A DNA stretch of 64,000 nucleotides from Nitrospinota bacterium (GCA_027619975.1 JAQCGX010000016.1:1-64000), one strand, 5' to 3'. Shown: positions 32,603 to 41,522, counted from the first letter of the stretch. Notes: generated by a model from the sequence alone, not told the origin. Numbers and translations are program-made.

Positions 32603-33844
32603 ATGTCGGACAATGAAAGTTATATTCAATCCCTTTTCGCCCAAAGGCTGGGCGGAGATCAATTTGGCAAAGATACAAAAATTTATAAATTCGAAAAAAT
32701 CAAACGCGCAAAACGGGCGGCACTGGATGAAAATCCAGGCAAGGATTTATTCGACATGGGTGTCGGCGAGCCGGACGAAAAGGCTTATCCGGGGGTGATC
32801 AAGACATTGCAGTTGGAAGCGGAGAAACCAGAAAATCGAGGTTATACCGACAATGGGATTCAGGAATTCAAGGATGCCGCCGTCACTTATATGGAAAACG
32901 TTTTCGGGGTGAAAGGCCTCGACCCAAACAAACACGTCAATCACACCATTGGTTCCAAACCCGGTCTGGCGATGGTTCCTGCAATTTATATCAATCCTGG
33001 AGATGTCACCCTGATGACCGTTCCCGGCTACCCCGTCATGGGCACCCACGCTTCCTATCTGGGTGGCGAAGTTGTCAACCTCCCATTGCTGGAGGAAAAT
33101 AATTTCCTCCCCGACTTGAAAAATATCGACCCCAAAATCGTCGAACGGACGAAACTGCTTTATCTCAACTACCCCAACAACCCGACCGGCGCCACGGCCA
33201 CCCGCGAGTTTTTTGAGGAAGTGGTCGAGTTCGCCAAAAGAAATCAGATTGTCGTTATCCAGGATGCGGCCTACGCGGCATTGTCCTTTAACAATGAACC
33301 GTTGAGTTTTCTTTCGGTTCCTGGAGCCATGGATGTCGGGGTCGAGTTTCATTCCCTTTCCAAGTCTTACAACATGACGGGTTGGCGCATTGCATTCATC
33401 GTCGGTAATGAACTGGTCGTTAAAGGCTTGGCCCACGTGAAGGACAACATCGATTCCGGGCAGTTTGCGGCCATCCAGAAAGCGGGAGTTTATGCCCTCA
33501 ACCATCCCGAGATCAGCCGTGAGATCCTGGAAAAATACCGCCGCCGATTGACCCTGATGGTGGAAGCCTTAAACTCCGTCGGGTTCAACGCAAAACTTCC
33601 TGGGGGTTCTTTTTTCCTTTACGTCAAAGCGCCAAAAGGAATCGAAGGCGGGCAGGAGTTTAAAACTGCTGAAGATTTTTCCCAGTTTATGATCAAAAAA
33701 ATGCTGATCTCCACCGTGCCCTGGGATGACGCCGGACATTATGTGCGTTTTTCAGCAACGTTTGCGGCCAAGGAATTGGCAGACGAAACCCGCATCATGA
33801 ATGAAATTAAAACCCGATTGTCATCGGTAAAATTTATTTTCTAA
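32603..33844 (+). CDS. dapL: LL-diaminopimelate aminotransferase
   Basis: Class I/II PLP aminotransferase of 413 residues. LFDMGVGEPDEKAYPGVI, NRGYTDNGIQEFKDAA, NHTIGSKPGLAMVPA, TVPGYPVMGTHASYLGG, NYPNNPTGA, and the PLP Lys in SLSKSYNMTGWRIAF match LL-DAP aminotransferase (DapL/YfdZ-type) rather than aspartate aminotransferase. It would convert tetrahydrodipicolinate directly to LL-diaminopimelate for lysine and peptidoglycan, bypassing the succinylase route. It is a single-gene unit, separated from cobT by 124 bp. An aminotransferase of other specificity is possible. Confidence 0.8.
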   Translation: MSDNESYIQSLFAQRLGGDQFGKDTKIYKFEKIKRAKRAALDENPGKDLFDMGVGEPDEKAYPGVIKTLQLEAEKPENRGYTDNGIQEFKDAAVTYMENVFGVKGLDPNKHVNHTIGSKPGLAMVPAIYINPGDVTLMTVPGYPVMGTHASYLGGEVVNLPLLEENNFLPDLKNIDPKIVERTKLLYLNYPNNPTGATATREFFEEVVEFAKRNQIVVIQDAAYAALSFNNEPLSFLSVPGAMDVGVEFHSLSKSYNMTGWRIAFIVGNELVVKGLAHVKDNIDSGQFAAIQKAGVYALNHPEISREILEKYRRRLTLMVEALNSVGFNAKLPGGSFFLYVKAPKGIEGGQEFKTAEDFSQFMIKKMLISTVPWDDAGHYVRFSATFAAKELADETRIMNEIKTRLSSVKFIF

Positions 33845-33879
33845 TTTTGGCCAAAGGGTAGGTAATGCGGATGATCTTT

Positions 33880-34069
33880 TAGCAGGTTGCTGAAAAAGAG
33901 AAAAATCCGTCAGCGGGTTAAGTTTTACAGGTTTTTGCTTTTAAGTGGCACAGCCTTTCCAGGCTGTGCGCACAGGCTGGAAAGCCTGTGCTACTGGTTT
34001 TCTTAAATTAACAGTAAACTTGAAATTAACATTTTAAGGTCCCAAAAGTAGTTTTTCAGCAACCTGTTA
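33880..34069. mobile_element. MITE-like element with 18-bp terminal inverted repeats
   Basis: TAGCAGGTTGCTGAAAAA at 33880-33897 faces TTTTTCAGCAACCTGTTA at 34052-34069, with 17 of 18 positions matching. The 190-bp element carries no gene and lies between dapL and folK. A twin-hairpin repeat is nested inside. Such ends (GGTTGCTGAAAAA) resemble small non-autonomous transposon derivatives, but no target-site duplication is clear. Confidence 0.6.
33944..33997. repeat. Twin-hairpin intergenic repeat, copy 1
   Basis: Two adjacent perfect hairpins lie here. CACAGCCT/AGGCTGTG has a TTCC loop (33949-33968), and CACAGGCT/AGCCTGTG has a GGAA loop (33971-33990). They are framed by AGTGG and CTACT. The same arrangement with compensating stem changes occurs at 51746-51798, so it is a dispersed repeat family in this genome. 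Confidence 0.75.
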
Positions 34070-34085
34070 GTATCGGTTCCCTTTC

Positions 34086-34583
34086 ATGAAAAACATCGCG
34101 TATATAGGGATGGGGTCCAATCTGGGTTCGCGTTTGGAAAATTGCCTGCAAGCCACGACCCGGCTTGCAGAGCATCCAGCCATTCATGTCATTGCCCGTT
34201 CTTCATTTTACGAAACAGAGCCCGTCGGAAAGACAGACCAAGGGTGGTTTTTCAATGCTGTGGTCCAGATAAGCACAGAACTGAAACCTGAGGCTCTGCT
34301 ACAATCGTTATTGGCCATTGAAGCGGCGATGGGCAGAATCCGCAATGAAAAATGGGGACCGCGAATCATTGATCTGGATCTTTTGCTGTATGAAGACCGG
34401 ATTTTAAAGACCCCTCGGTTGAAAGTCCCCCACCCCGAAATGACGCAAAGGCGTTTTGTGCTGTCGCCTTTATGTGAACTGGCTCCTGATACGATTCATC
34501 CCATCTCAAAAAAAACAATTCAACAACTTTTATCCGAGTTGCCGGAGGAAAACAAAGTTTTTAAAATTCACTCCGCAACCTGA
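34086..34583 (+). CDS. folK: 2-amino-4-hydroxy-6-hydroxymethyldihydropteridine pyrophosphokinase
   Basis: HPPK transfers pyrophosphate from ATP to hydroxymethyldihydropterin in folate synthesis. The 165-residue protein has AYIGMGSNLGSR at the start, SSFYETEPVG, RNEKWGPRIIDLDLLLY (the signature with metal-binding D-x-D) and VPHPEMTQRRFVL. It is a single gene directly after the MITE-like element, convergent with thiI, overlapping it by 16 bp. Confidence 0.96.
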   Translation: MKNIAYIGMGSNLGSRLENCLQATTRLAEHPAIHVIARSSFYETEPVGKTDQGWFFNAVVQISTELKPEALLQSLLAIEAAMGRIRNEKWGPRIIDLDLLLYEDRILKTPRLKVPHPEMTQRRFVLSPLCELAPDTIHPISKKTIQQLLSELPEENKVFKIHSAT

Positions 34584-35764
34584 CTGTCCAGCTTAACCAC
34601 TTCGGTTTTATCCATCGCCTCCTGCATCAGGTCCTTCCAGGGGAAAGAAGATTCATCTCTCTCCAGTTTTTTTTTCTTGCTTCGGGTAGCGGGCCGCGAA
34701 GGCATGAAAACCGAGCAACAATCCGGATGCTGCTCGATGCTTATCGGATAAGTTGCAATTTTTTTCGCCTCAGCAATGATGTACTGCTTGTCCAAGCCAA
34801 TCAGCGGCCTGAAAACACTGGTGGTCACGACAGAGGAAACGGCGGCCAGGTTTTCCAACGTCTGGGAAGCCACCTGCCCCAATGACTCTCCGGTCACAAG
34901 TCCAAGACATTTAATTTTTTCAGCCATTGCCTCACCGATGCGGTACATCATCCTGCGATACAGGACCACCCGGTTCTCCGGAGAACAATGACCGCGAATG
35001 GCCACCTGAATATCCTGAAAGGGAACCACATAAATTCTCCCCCGTGACTGATAGCGGTTGAGAATTTTTCCCAGCTTGAGAACTTTGTCGTGCCCTCCCC
35101 TGCCCAAAAATGGTTGATTGTCGAAAAATATAAAATGCACTCGGCATCCTCGGCGCATCATATAAAATGAGGCTACCGGACTGTCGATGCCCCCTGAAAG
35201 CAAGCTCAACACCTCGCCGGAACAGCCGACGGGCAGTCCCCTGATTCCAGGAATGCGATGGTCGAACAGAACCGTTTCCTTCTGCCCCATTTCAATTTCT
35301 ATCACCACTTCCGCTTCATTTAGACTGACAGTCAAGCCTTTATCAGAAAGGGCCGCCATGATACGAGACCCCACCTCAAAATTAATTTCTGGAGAGGTTT
35401 TAGGAAACAATTTATTGTTCCGTTGCGTCCGCACACAAAATTTAAACCCTTTACCGGCTTCCATACGGGTCTCGAGCCGTTGAATCCCCAAAGCCGCCAT
35501 CTCTTCAAAATCGGGATTCACCGGATAGCCAATGCTGAAAGAAGCAATGCCAGGAACAAAAGCAAGGCATTTAGAACATTCTTCTGCAAGTTCGGCAGTC
35601 GTATCGATCACGATGCGACCGCGGGGAACCCGGAAACGAAGCCCCTCCAGGCCCTGCAAAGCCTTCTTGATATTGTCAAGGAGACAGTTTTCAAAAAATT
35701 TTCTATTTCGCCCTTTCAGGCCAATCTCATCGTAGCGGATCAGCAGGGTTCTGGCTTCATTCAT
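34568..35764 (-). CDS. thiI: tRNA 4-thiouridine synthetase, rhodanese-less type
   Basis: ThiI activates U8 of tRNA with ATP and inserts sulfur. It can also serve thiazole synthesis. The order is N-terminal ferredoxin-like and THUMP domains (residues 1-165, including RYDEIGLKGRNRKFFE), then the PP-loop domain with SLLSGGIDSPVASF, and CLGLVTGESLGQVASQTLENL. At 398 residues it lacks the C-terminal rhodanese domain of E. coli ThiI, as in Bacillus. The adjacent upstream cysteine desulfurase overlaps by 4 bp and is the probable direct sulfur donor. Confidence 0.95.
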   Translation of the reverse strand: MNEARTLLIRYDEIGLKGRNRKFFENCLLDNIKKALQGLEGLRFRVPRGRIVIDTTAELAEECSKCLAFVPGIASFSIGYPVNPDFEEMAALGIQRLETRMEAGKGFKFCVRTQRNNKLFPKTSPEINFEVGSRIMAALSDKGLTVSLNEAEVVIEIEMGQKETVLFDHRIPGIRGLPVGCSGEVLSLLSGGIDSPVASFYMMRRGCRVHFIFFDNQPFLGRGGHDKVLKLGKILNRYQSRGRIYVVPFQDIQVAIRGHCSPENRVVLYRRMMYRIGEAMAEKIKCLGLVTGESLGQVASQTLENLAAVSSVVTTSVFRPLIGLDKQYIIAEAKKIATYPISIEQHPDCCSVFMPSRPATRSKKKKLERDESSFPWKDLMQEAMDKTEVVKLDSQVAE

Positions 35765-36975
35765 TTTTCCGCCGTTCTCTTCATTCTAAAAGTTGGATAA
35801 AGGTGTTCATAAGCATCGCCAAACTCACCGAGAAACCGATCGACCTCTTCAATGGTATTCTGGCGACCAAAGGATATTCTCAGGCTACAGCGGGCCTCTG
35901 CTTTCGTCCGGCCAATGCCGGTGAGGATTTTTGAAGGCTCTTTGGAGTGGGCACTGCACGCGCTTCCCAACCCCACATAAATATTTTTTTCTTCCAGATG
36001 ATGCAGTAGCACCTCTCCCTCAACGGGCAGAAAACTGAAATTGACTATTGACGGTGACTGCCGACTCACATCGTCACCAGCCAGGGAATTAAACCGAATG
36101 TTTAAATGCGGCACCCGTTCGGACAATGCCTGCAATCCATCAATCAGATGGCATCGTAGTTTTTTAAGGTGCAACTGAGTTTCCTGGACGCGTTCTACAG
36201 CGAGTTGGATGGCTTTCGCCAGCCCCAGAATTAAAGGCACTGGTAAGGTTCCCGAGCGCACACCAAACTGTTGCTTGCCCCCATGCATCTGGGGTTTCAA
36301 ATCTACCCGGGAATCGTAAACCAGCAAACCGATTCCTTTAGGTCCGTTAATTTTGTGACCCGAGATGGAATAACCAGAAAGGCCGGGCCAAATATCCGGT
36401 GACAGGACAAGCTTGCCAACGGCTTGAACTCCATCCAGAAAAATCCGGGTTTGAGGTGAGCCGCTTCTCACGGCCGCAATAAGATTAACCGGATCATGAA
36501 CCGTTCCCAGTTCATTATTGACATGCGACAAACAAAGAAGCCGAGCGCGGTTAGTTTTAAGCAGCGGGATTGCCCTGGGCAAATCCAGCCTTCCCTCTTT
36601 TTGCGCTTCCAATAAACAAAGAGGCTCGTTACTAAAATTTTCAAAATACTTCAACGTCTCCACAACGCTGGGATGTTCCAATCCCATATAGGCGGCCTTT
36701 TTATCGGGGAAGCAAAGCCCCTTGATAAAGAGGTTATTCGATTCCGTGCCTCCGCTGGTGAATACCAGACGATGCGTTGCAGGCACCCCAAGCGCCTCGG
36801 CAATTTCCTCCGACGCACTTTCGATGCGTTTTTTAGCGTCCAGGCCAAGCCGATACACAGCGCCCGAATTGGCAAAATCCAGCCGCATCGATTCTTCGAT
36901 GGCTTGGATCACCTCTGGGTCCATTGGGGTTGTGGCGGCGTTGTCCAGATAAATCATTTCAGCGCAAATATCCAT
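35761..36975 (-). CDS. Cysteine desulfurase, probably dedicated to ThiI (NifZ-like)
   Basis: Class V PLP enzyme of the NifS/IscS family. It has MIYLDNAATTPMDPEV, FTSGGTESNN, the PLP Lys in SGHKINGPKG, GGKQQFGVRSGT, and the persulfide Cys in GLGSACSAHSKEPS. Two starts are possible: ATG 36975, or ATG 36957, which begins at the conserved IYLDNAATT. The gene overlaps thiI by 4 bp, the arrangement in which a dedicated desulfurase (B. subtilis NifZ) feeds a rhodanese-less ThiI. It could also serve Fe-S assembly, but no isc or suf genes are nearby. Confidence 0.93.
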   Translation of the reverse strand: MDICAEMIYLDNAATTPMDPEVIQAIEESMRLDFANSGAVYRLGLDAKKRIESASEEIAEALGVPATHRLVFTSGGTESNNLFIKGLCFPDKKAAYMGLEHPSVVETLKYFENFSNEPLCLLEAQKEGRLDLPRAIPLLKTNRARLLCLSHVNNELGTVHDPVNLIAAVRSGSPQTRIFLDGVQAVGKLVLSPDIWPGLSGYSISGHKINGPKGIGLLVYDSRVDLKPQMHGGKQQFGVRSGTLPVPLILGLAKAIQLAVERVQETQLHLKKLRCHLIDGLQALSERVPHLNIRFNSLAGDDVSRQSPSIVNFSFLPVEGEVLLHHLEEKNIYVGLGSACSAHSKEPSKILTGIGRTKAEARCSLRISFGRQNTIEEVDRFLGEFGDAYEHLYPTFRMKRTAEK

Positions 36976-36980
36976 TCAAA

Positions 36981-37535
36981 TTATGAATCGTAGGGCCGCA
37001 CCAGATCCTGGGGCATGCCTATTTGATCCATGATCCTGGCAACGATGAAGTCGATCAGATCTTCCATGGATTTTTGGCCCTGGTAAAACCCTGGAGACGC
37101 CGGCAAAATCAATGCCCCTGCCTGATCCAAAGCCAGAAGATTTTTCAAATGGATAGTGCTGAAAGGAGTTTCTCTTGGAACCAGTATCAATTTTCTTTTT
37201 TCCTTCAGGGTCACATCCGCCACCCGCTCGATCAGGGTTTCTGAAACACCGGAGGCGATTCTGCCAATCGTGCCCATGCTGGCGGGAACAATCACCATCG
37301 CATCGCTCGGGAACGAACCACTGGCGATCGAGGTATTGATGCGGGAATTTTTGTTAACGGTGACATTCTCCTTTTCAAAATAAGAAACTTTCAAACCCAG
37401 CTCCAGGTTCAATAGCTCCGCTCCCCGCCCGGAAACGATGACATGCAATTCCGCCTTCGGTTGCAGACAATCGAACAAACGTTTGGCGTAGCATGCCCCG
37501 CTCGCTCCTGTTATTCCCAGCACAAACCGTTTCAT
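36981..37535 (-). CDS. ubiX: Flavin prenyltransferase
   Basis: UbiX attaches dimethylallyl to FMN to make the prenyl-FMN cofactor of UbiD-type decarboxylases. The 184-residue protein has LGITGASGACYAKRL, ASGSFPSDAMVIVPASMGTIGRIASGVS, RKLILVPRETPFSTIHL, and PASPGFYQGQKS, which are diagnostic. No ubiD is in the window. Because menaquinone here seems to come from the futalosine route (mqnA at 57 kb), the UbiD partner may act in that route. Overlaps the tmk stop by 4 bp. Confidence 0.95.
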   Translation of the reverse strand: MKRFVLGITGASGACYAKRLFDCLQPKAELHVIVSGRGAELLNLELGLKVSYFEKENVTVNKNSRINTSIASGSFPSDAMVIVPASMGTIGRIASGVSETLIERVADVTLKEKRKLILVPRETPFSTIHLKNLLALDQAGALILPASPGFYQGQKSMEDLIDFIVARIMDQIGMPQDLVRPYDS

Positions 37536-38152
37536 TCTTTACCTTTCAAAAGTAGCAAATCATCCACCTCGGTGCGTAATTTGGCATGCACCTCGTCTGG
37601 AGGCGGTGCTGTATCGATGCGGCGGATGATGGGATCAGAAAAAGAATCAAAGATTTCCTGGACCTTTTGCAGATAGTCCAGTTTTTCAAATGAAGATTTC
37701 TGCGATCGTGACGCCTCGATCCTTTGCAAACATTGCTCCGGGGAGGCGCTGAACAAAAACACCAGATCGGGCTTGGGGGCAAAGGCTTCATTTTCCCGGC
37801 AAATCCGCTCAGGGTCCAACCCTAATGCCCCTTGATAAGCCGCCGTCGAATAGTAATAGCGATCCAGAATAATGACTTTATTTTGATGCAGGGCGGGCTG
37901 GATATTTTTTTCCACATCCTCTTTACGATCATTGATAAACCAGGCCAACTCCTCCTCACGGCTTACCTCGCCCCTACCCTCCGTCAGGAGTTTGCGGATC
38001 TTCAGCCCCCAAGGGCCCTTGGTGGGTTCGAATAGTTTTAAAACGGACAATCCCCTGGCCACCAAATAGTCTGCCAGCAAACGGCAATGAGTGCTTTTCC
38101 CGGTGCCGTCGATGCCCTCAAAAACAATCAAATACCCTCGGCTGAGTTTCAA
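37532..38152 (-). CDS. tmk: Thymidylate kinase
   Basis: dTMP kinase of 206 residues. It has the P-loop IVFEGIDGTGKSTHCR, the DR-Y motif ILDRYYYSTAAYQGA, and a LID-region segment around RIEASRSQKSSFEK. It heads a tightly overlapping minus-strand run tmk-ubiX-desulfurase-thiI. Confidence 0.96.
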   Translation of the reverse strand: MKLSRGYLIVFEGIDGTGKSTHCRLLADYLVARGLSVLKLFEPTKGPWGLKIRKLLTEGRGEVSREEELAWFINDRKEDVEKNIQPALHQNKVIILDRYYYSTAAYQGALGLDPERICRENEAFAPKPDLVFLFSASPEQCLQRIEASRSQKSSFEKLDYLQKVQEIFDSFSDPIIRRIDTAPPPDEVHAKLRTEVDDLLLLKGKE

Positions 38153-38240
38153 TTTACCCTCATTTATCGATTAAATAGCTTATTTCAAATGAGTTTATTA
38201 GATAATCTCAACGGAAACAACCGGTAAAGGAGTGCTCAAA

Positions 38241-38273
38241 GAAAAAGCCGCCCACCTCATAAAGGTGGACGGC
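38241..38273 (-). terminator. Intrinsic terminator after the chemoreceptor gene
   Basis: On the minus strand an 11-bp stem with one mismatch (GCCGTCCACCT/AGGTGGGCGGC, loop TTATG) is followed by TTTTTCTTTG. It lies 40 bp past the chemoreceptor stop and before the tmk gene, separating the two units. Confidence 0.8.
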
Positions 38274-38313
38274 CTGCAAACCAGTTAATCTTTTAAACTA
38301 AAACTTCCAATAA

Positions 38314-40713
38314 TCAGTATTTAAACTGACTGACCAGCTTCTGCAAACTCACAGCCATCCGCGAGAGCTCAGTGGCCGCTTCCTGAGTTTGACCCACTCC
38401 AGTGGAAGTTTCCTGAGCGGCCCTGGCCACCCCGGAAATATTCTCAGAGATTTCCGCACTCCCTTTGGCAGTCTCATCGACGTTACGGCCAATTTCCGCT
38501 GTCGTCGCCGTCTGCTCTTCCACGGCACTGGCGATGGTGTTGGAAATATCGTTGATCTGATTGATGATTTGAGTGATTTCACCAATCGCATCGACGGAAC
38601 TTTTGGTATCCTGCTGAATGGCCTGGATTTTTCGACTGATATCCTCCGTGGCTTTGGCGGTTTGGTTCGCCAGTTCCTTGACCTCATTGGCCACAACGGC
38701 AAACCCTTTTCCCGCCTCGCCGGCACGAGCCGCCTCGATGGTGGCGTTCAGCGCCAGAAGGTTGGTCTGCTCCGCAATGGAGGTGATGACCTTGATCACC
38801 TGCCCGACCTCTGCGCTGCTAGCACCCAGTTTAGCGATAGTCGCATTGGTGGTTTCCGCCACGCTAACAGCGGATTTTGCCACTCGGGCCGCTTCGTTGG
38901 CGTTCTGGGCAATCTCCTTGATACTGGCGCTCATTTCATCCGCCCCGGTTGCCACCGTTTGCACGTTTCTGGTGATCTGCTCGGATGCCGCGGACACCAC
39001 ATTGGCCTGGGCGGACGTTTCTTCCGCATTTCCAGCCATGGTCTGGCTTACCGAGGTCAATTCTTCTGAAGAACTGCCCAGCGTCTGCGCCATATTCGCA
39101 ATCTCGGAGATATTGTTTCGCAGGTTCTTGAAGAACCCGGACAACCCTTCTCCCATCCGACCGATAGCATCCTCTCCCTTAACCAAGATCTCCTGGGTCA
39201 AGTCACCCTGGGAAGCCTGGCTCACAACCCCAAGAATGCTGTCGACCTTCTCACGCAATTCCTGGGTCTGTTTCTGATCTTGCTCTACCATTTCCTGAGT
39301 TTTTTTCTCATTGGCGACCTTTTCCGTTATAACTTCCCACGTCACCATCGGTCCCAGATAATTTTGATCCTTGTCATAAATTCCGGAGATCAACAAATCA
39401 AACAATTCCGGTCCTACCTGAATTGTTGCCTGATGCGGCAGATTTTTCGGGTCGGAAAGGATCTTGCGTACATTCGCCGGGTTCTTGTGAAAAATATCGA
39501 TGGATTTCCCAACCAGATCTTTCACCGGGGCAGAAAGATGCTGGCTCAGCCCGGAAAGGACTTTGGTTCCCGCTGGATTCACATATTGCAGGTTAAGATC
39601 CTTATCTGCGTACATCATGTTGCCTGGATTGTTTTCCACCATGCCAGCGACACGGGACATTCGGTTATCTGCTTCTATTTTCTCCGTCACGATTTCCCAG
39701 GAAACCATTGGCCCAAGATAATCATGATTCTGATCGTAGACAGCGCTAACGGCAAGATCTACCTTTTCCGGCCCCACATCAATCAATGTCTTGACGGGTA
39801 AGTTCTTCGGATCAGATACAATTCTGCGCTGATGATCCGGATTTTTGTGAAAGATATCGATAGATTTTCCGATGATACCTTCAGCATCCACCGGCAGGTA
39901 CTTCTCAAGCTTTTTCATAATTATTTTGGATTCTGCGTTCAGGTATTGAACCTTCCAATCCTTGTCAGCAAACATGGTCCCTTGCGGCGTATTTTCCATC
40001 ATCGAAACGATCTTAGCGGTTTCAGTTTCTGATCTTTTCATCGAACGCATGAACATCCAGACTCCAGCAACCATCAAACCCACCAGAATCAAACAGAATG
40101 CCGTGATTCCGATAACACTGTTCACCATGGAACTGTTTGCCGCCAGTTGCGCATCGATAGGAGATATGACTTCAAGAACGCCTCGCACGTCATTGAGTTT
40201 CCAGTCATTTTTCGGGGTATCGGCACGGGTATTGTGGCAATTGACACAGGCCTCGGCAACCAGTTTATCCGCCACCGCCACACGCACAACCTCCTGACCA
40301 CCCAGGTTTTCCTGTTTCACAAAGGGTTGGTCGGGATTGGTTTTAAAAAAAGCCAGCGCTTCCTGACCAAAACCGTCCAGTTTCCTGTTTGCACGGTTTG
40401 GAAATGGGTATTCGCTATAAAGTTTTAATTTGATTTTGTCATCGCCCTTTTCGCTCAACAACTCGCTCATATCATGGATCAAGGTTGCCGGCAGAGGAAT
40501 CGCATCCGGCATGGTTTTATGATCGTAGGAGATCTTCAAACCCGTATTATTGCCTTTTACCTTATTGATGACGCTTTTAACGTAATAGGCTCTCAGAGTT
40601 TTGAACTGATCAATGATTGACAAGGCATTCAGCTTGCTGCCTTCCTCGGTATTTTGGAGGCTCGCATTCGAAATGTAGATAATAAGGCCCAACAATACTG
40701 AAGGCCAGAACAC
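38314..40713 (-). CDS. Heme-domain methyl-accepting chemotaxis protein, apparent N-terminal frameshift
   Basis: The open frame starts at GTG 40713 in the middle of a membrane helix. An upstream ATG at 40768, with a GGAGAAGAG ribosome site, encodes MSEEFLKKHMAKMMFSVVG and would join this frame if one base were removed from the CCC run at 40688-40690. The periplasmic domain (about 20-190) has EACVNCHN, a c-type heme site typical of the Tll0287/DUF3365 sensor domain. A second membrane helix (about 196-222) and two near-duplicate PAS domains (each with GKSIDIFHKNP and YLGPMV) follow. The MCP signalling domain contains EQTNLLALNATIEAARAGE. It probably senses redox, O2 or NO. Confidence 0.88.
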   Translation of the reverse strand: MFWPSVLLGLIIYISNASLQNTEEGSKLNALSIIDQFKTLRAYYVKSVINKVKGNNTGLKISYDHKTMPDAIPLPATLIHDMSELLSEKGDDKIKLKLYSEYPFPNRANRKLDGFGQEALAFFKTNPDQPFVKQENLGGQEVVRVAVADKLVAEACVNCHNTRADTPKNDWKLNDVRGVLEVISPIDAQLAANSSMVNSVIGITAFCLILVGLMVAGVWMFMRSMKRSETETAKIVSMMENTPQGTMFADKDWKVQYLNAESKIIMKKLEKYLPVDAEGIIGKSIDIFHKNPDHQRRIVSDPKNLPVKTLIDVGPEKVDLAVSAVYDQNHDYLGPMVSWEIVTEKIEADNRMSRVAGMVENNPGNMMYADKDLNLQYVNPAGTKVLSGLSQHLSAPVKDLVGKSIDIFHKNPANVRKILSDPKNLPHQATIQVGPELFDLLISGIYDKDQNYLGPMVTWEVITEKVANEKKTQEMVEQDQKQTQELREKVDSILGVVSQASQGDLTQEILVKGEDAIGRMGEGLSGFFKNLRNNISEIANMAQTLGSSSEELTSVSQTMAGNAEETSAQANVVSAASEQITRNVQTVATGADEMSASIKEIAQNANEAARVAKSAVSVAETTNATIAKLGASSAEVGQVIKVITSIAEQTNLLALNATIEAARAGEAGKGFAVVANEVKELANQTAKATEDISRKIQAIQQDTKSSVDAIGEITQIINQINDISNTIASAVEEQTATTAEIGRNVDETAKGSAEISENISGVARAAQETSTGVGQTQEAATELSRMAVSLQKLVSQFKY

Positions 40714-40768
40714 CCACGACCGAAAACATCATTTTTGCCATGTGCTTCTTTAAAAACTCTTCGCTCAT

Positions 40769-41182
40769 TACTCTTCTCCATTTTGATAGAACTTGCCGGA
40801 AACCATTTTAAAAGTATATAGAATCACCTAAAGACGATTTTTGTACAAACGATAGCAACAGTTCAAATGACCATACCGAACACTTATATAATATTCGACC
40901 AATGTAATTCTGTAAATATAAATTATTGTTTTATAAGGGTATTACACGTTTTTGGGTTAATAAGATTTTAAAGGACTTCCAAATTTCCCAATAAATCTTT
41001 CTCCAGTCAATAATATTAACCTGTCAATCTTATCGACCAACCCGCCATATTTCGGTAGTTTTAACCGTTCGGGAATGATTTACCGATCGCCGATATTTTC
41101 AACTTAAAAATTGGCATTCCGAATATTTAAAAACCATTTTTTTATAGACCCTTCCTAAATTTTAAGGTAATAATATCAATAA
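40769..41182. other. AT-rich gene-free stretch
   Basis: Very AT-rich sequence between the chemoreceptor start and the long inverted repeat. There is no credible open frame or stable RNA fold. It would hold the promoter of the chemoreceptor gene, but no clear sigma-70 or sigma-28 site stood out. Confidence 0.4.
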
Positions 41183-41522
41183 TTTAATCAAAAGAATTCC
41201 TCGTAGCTCTGCTACGGGGTTTCCTTTCACATTCCCCTCCTTTGCAAGAAGAGCTTTGCATAAGTGGATATTTGCAAGAAGGCTATTGACATCCAGAGGA
41301 TGCCATTGGTTTTTGGTGGAAAAGAAGTTTCAGGAAAATCCCCCTAACCCCCTTTAAAAAGGGGGGAACCTGTGCTCCCCCTTCCATGAAGGGGGCCGGG
41401 GGGATTTATAAACTCTCGGCATTAACAAAGATGACCAGTGCTTATGCAAAGGTCTCCTTTGCAAGGAGGGGAATGTGAAAGGAAACCCCGTAGCAGAGCT
41501 ACGAGGAATTCTTTTGATTAAA
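41183..41522. repeat. 340-bp element with long inverted arms
   Basis: Arms of about 82 bp (41183-41264 and 41441-41522) are inverted copies; the outer 56 bp are identical and the inner part is diverged. Each arm holds its own small palindrome CGTAGC-TCT-GCTACG. The 176-bp centre contains a second inverted pair (AATCCCCCTAACCCCC facing GGGGGCCGGGGGGATT, about 41338-41406). No transposase is encoded; an 80-codon minus-strand frame across it is not gene-like. It could be a MITE or a source of a long hairpin RNA. Confidence 0.75.

Noticed and set aside
33949-33990. Twin hairpins downstream of dapL as a transcription terminator
   Set aside because: No T-run follows either stem, and the same structure occurs at 51746-51798 in another context, so it is a dispersed repeat.
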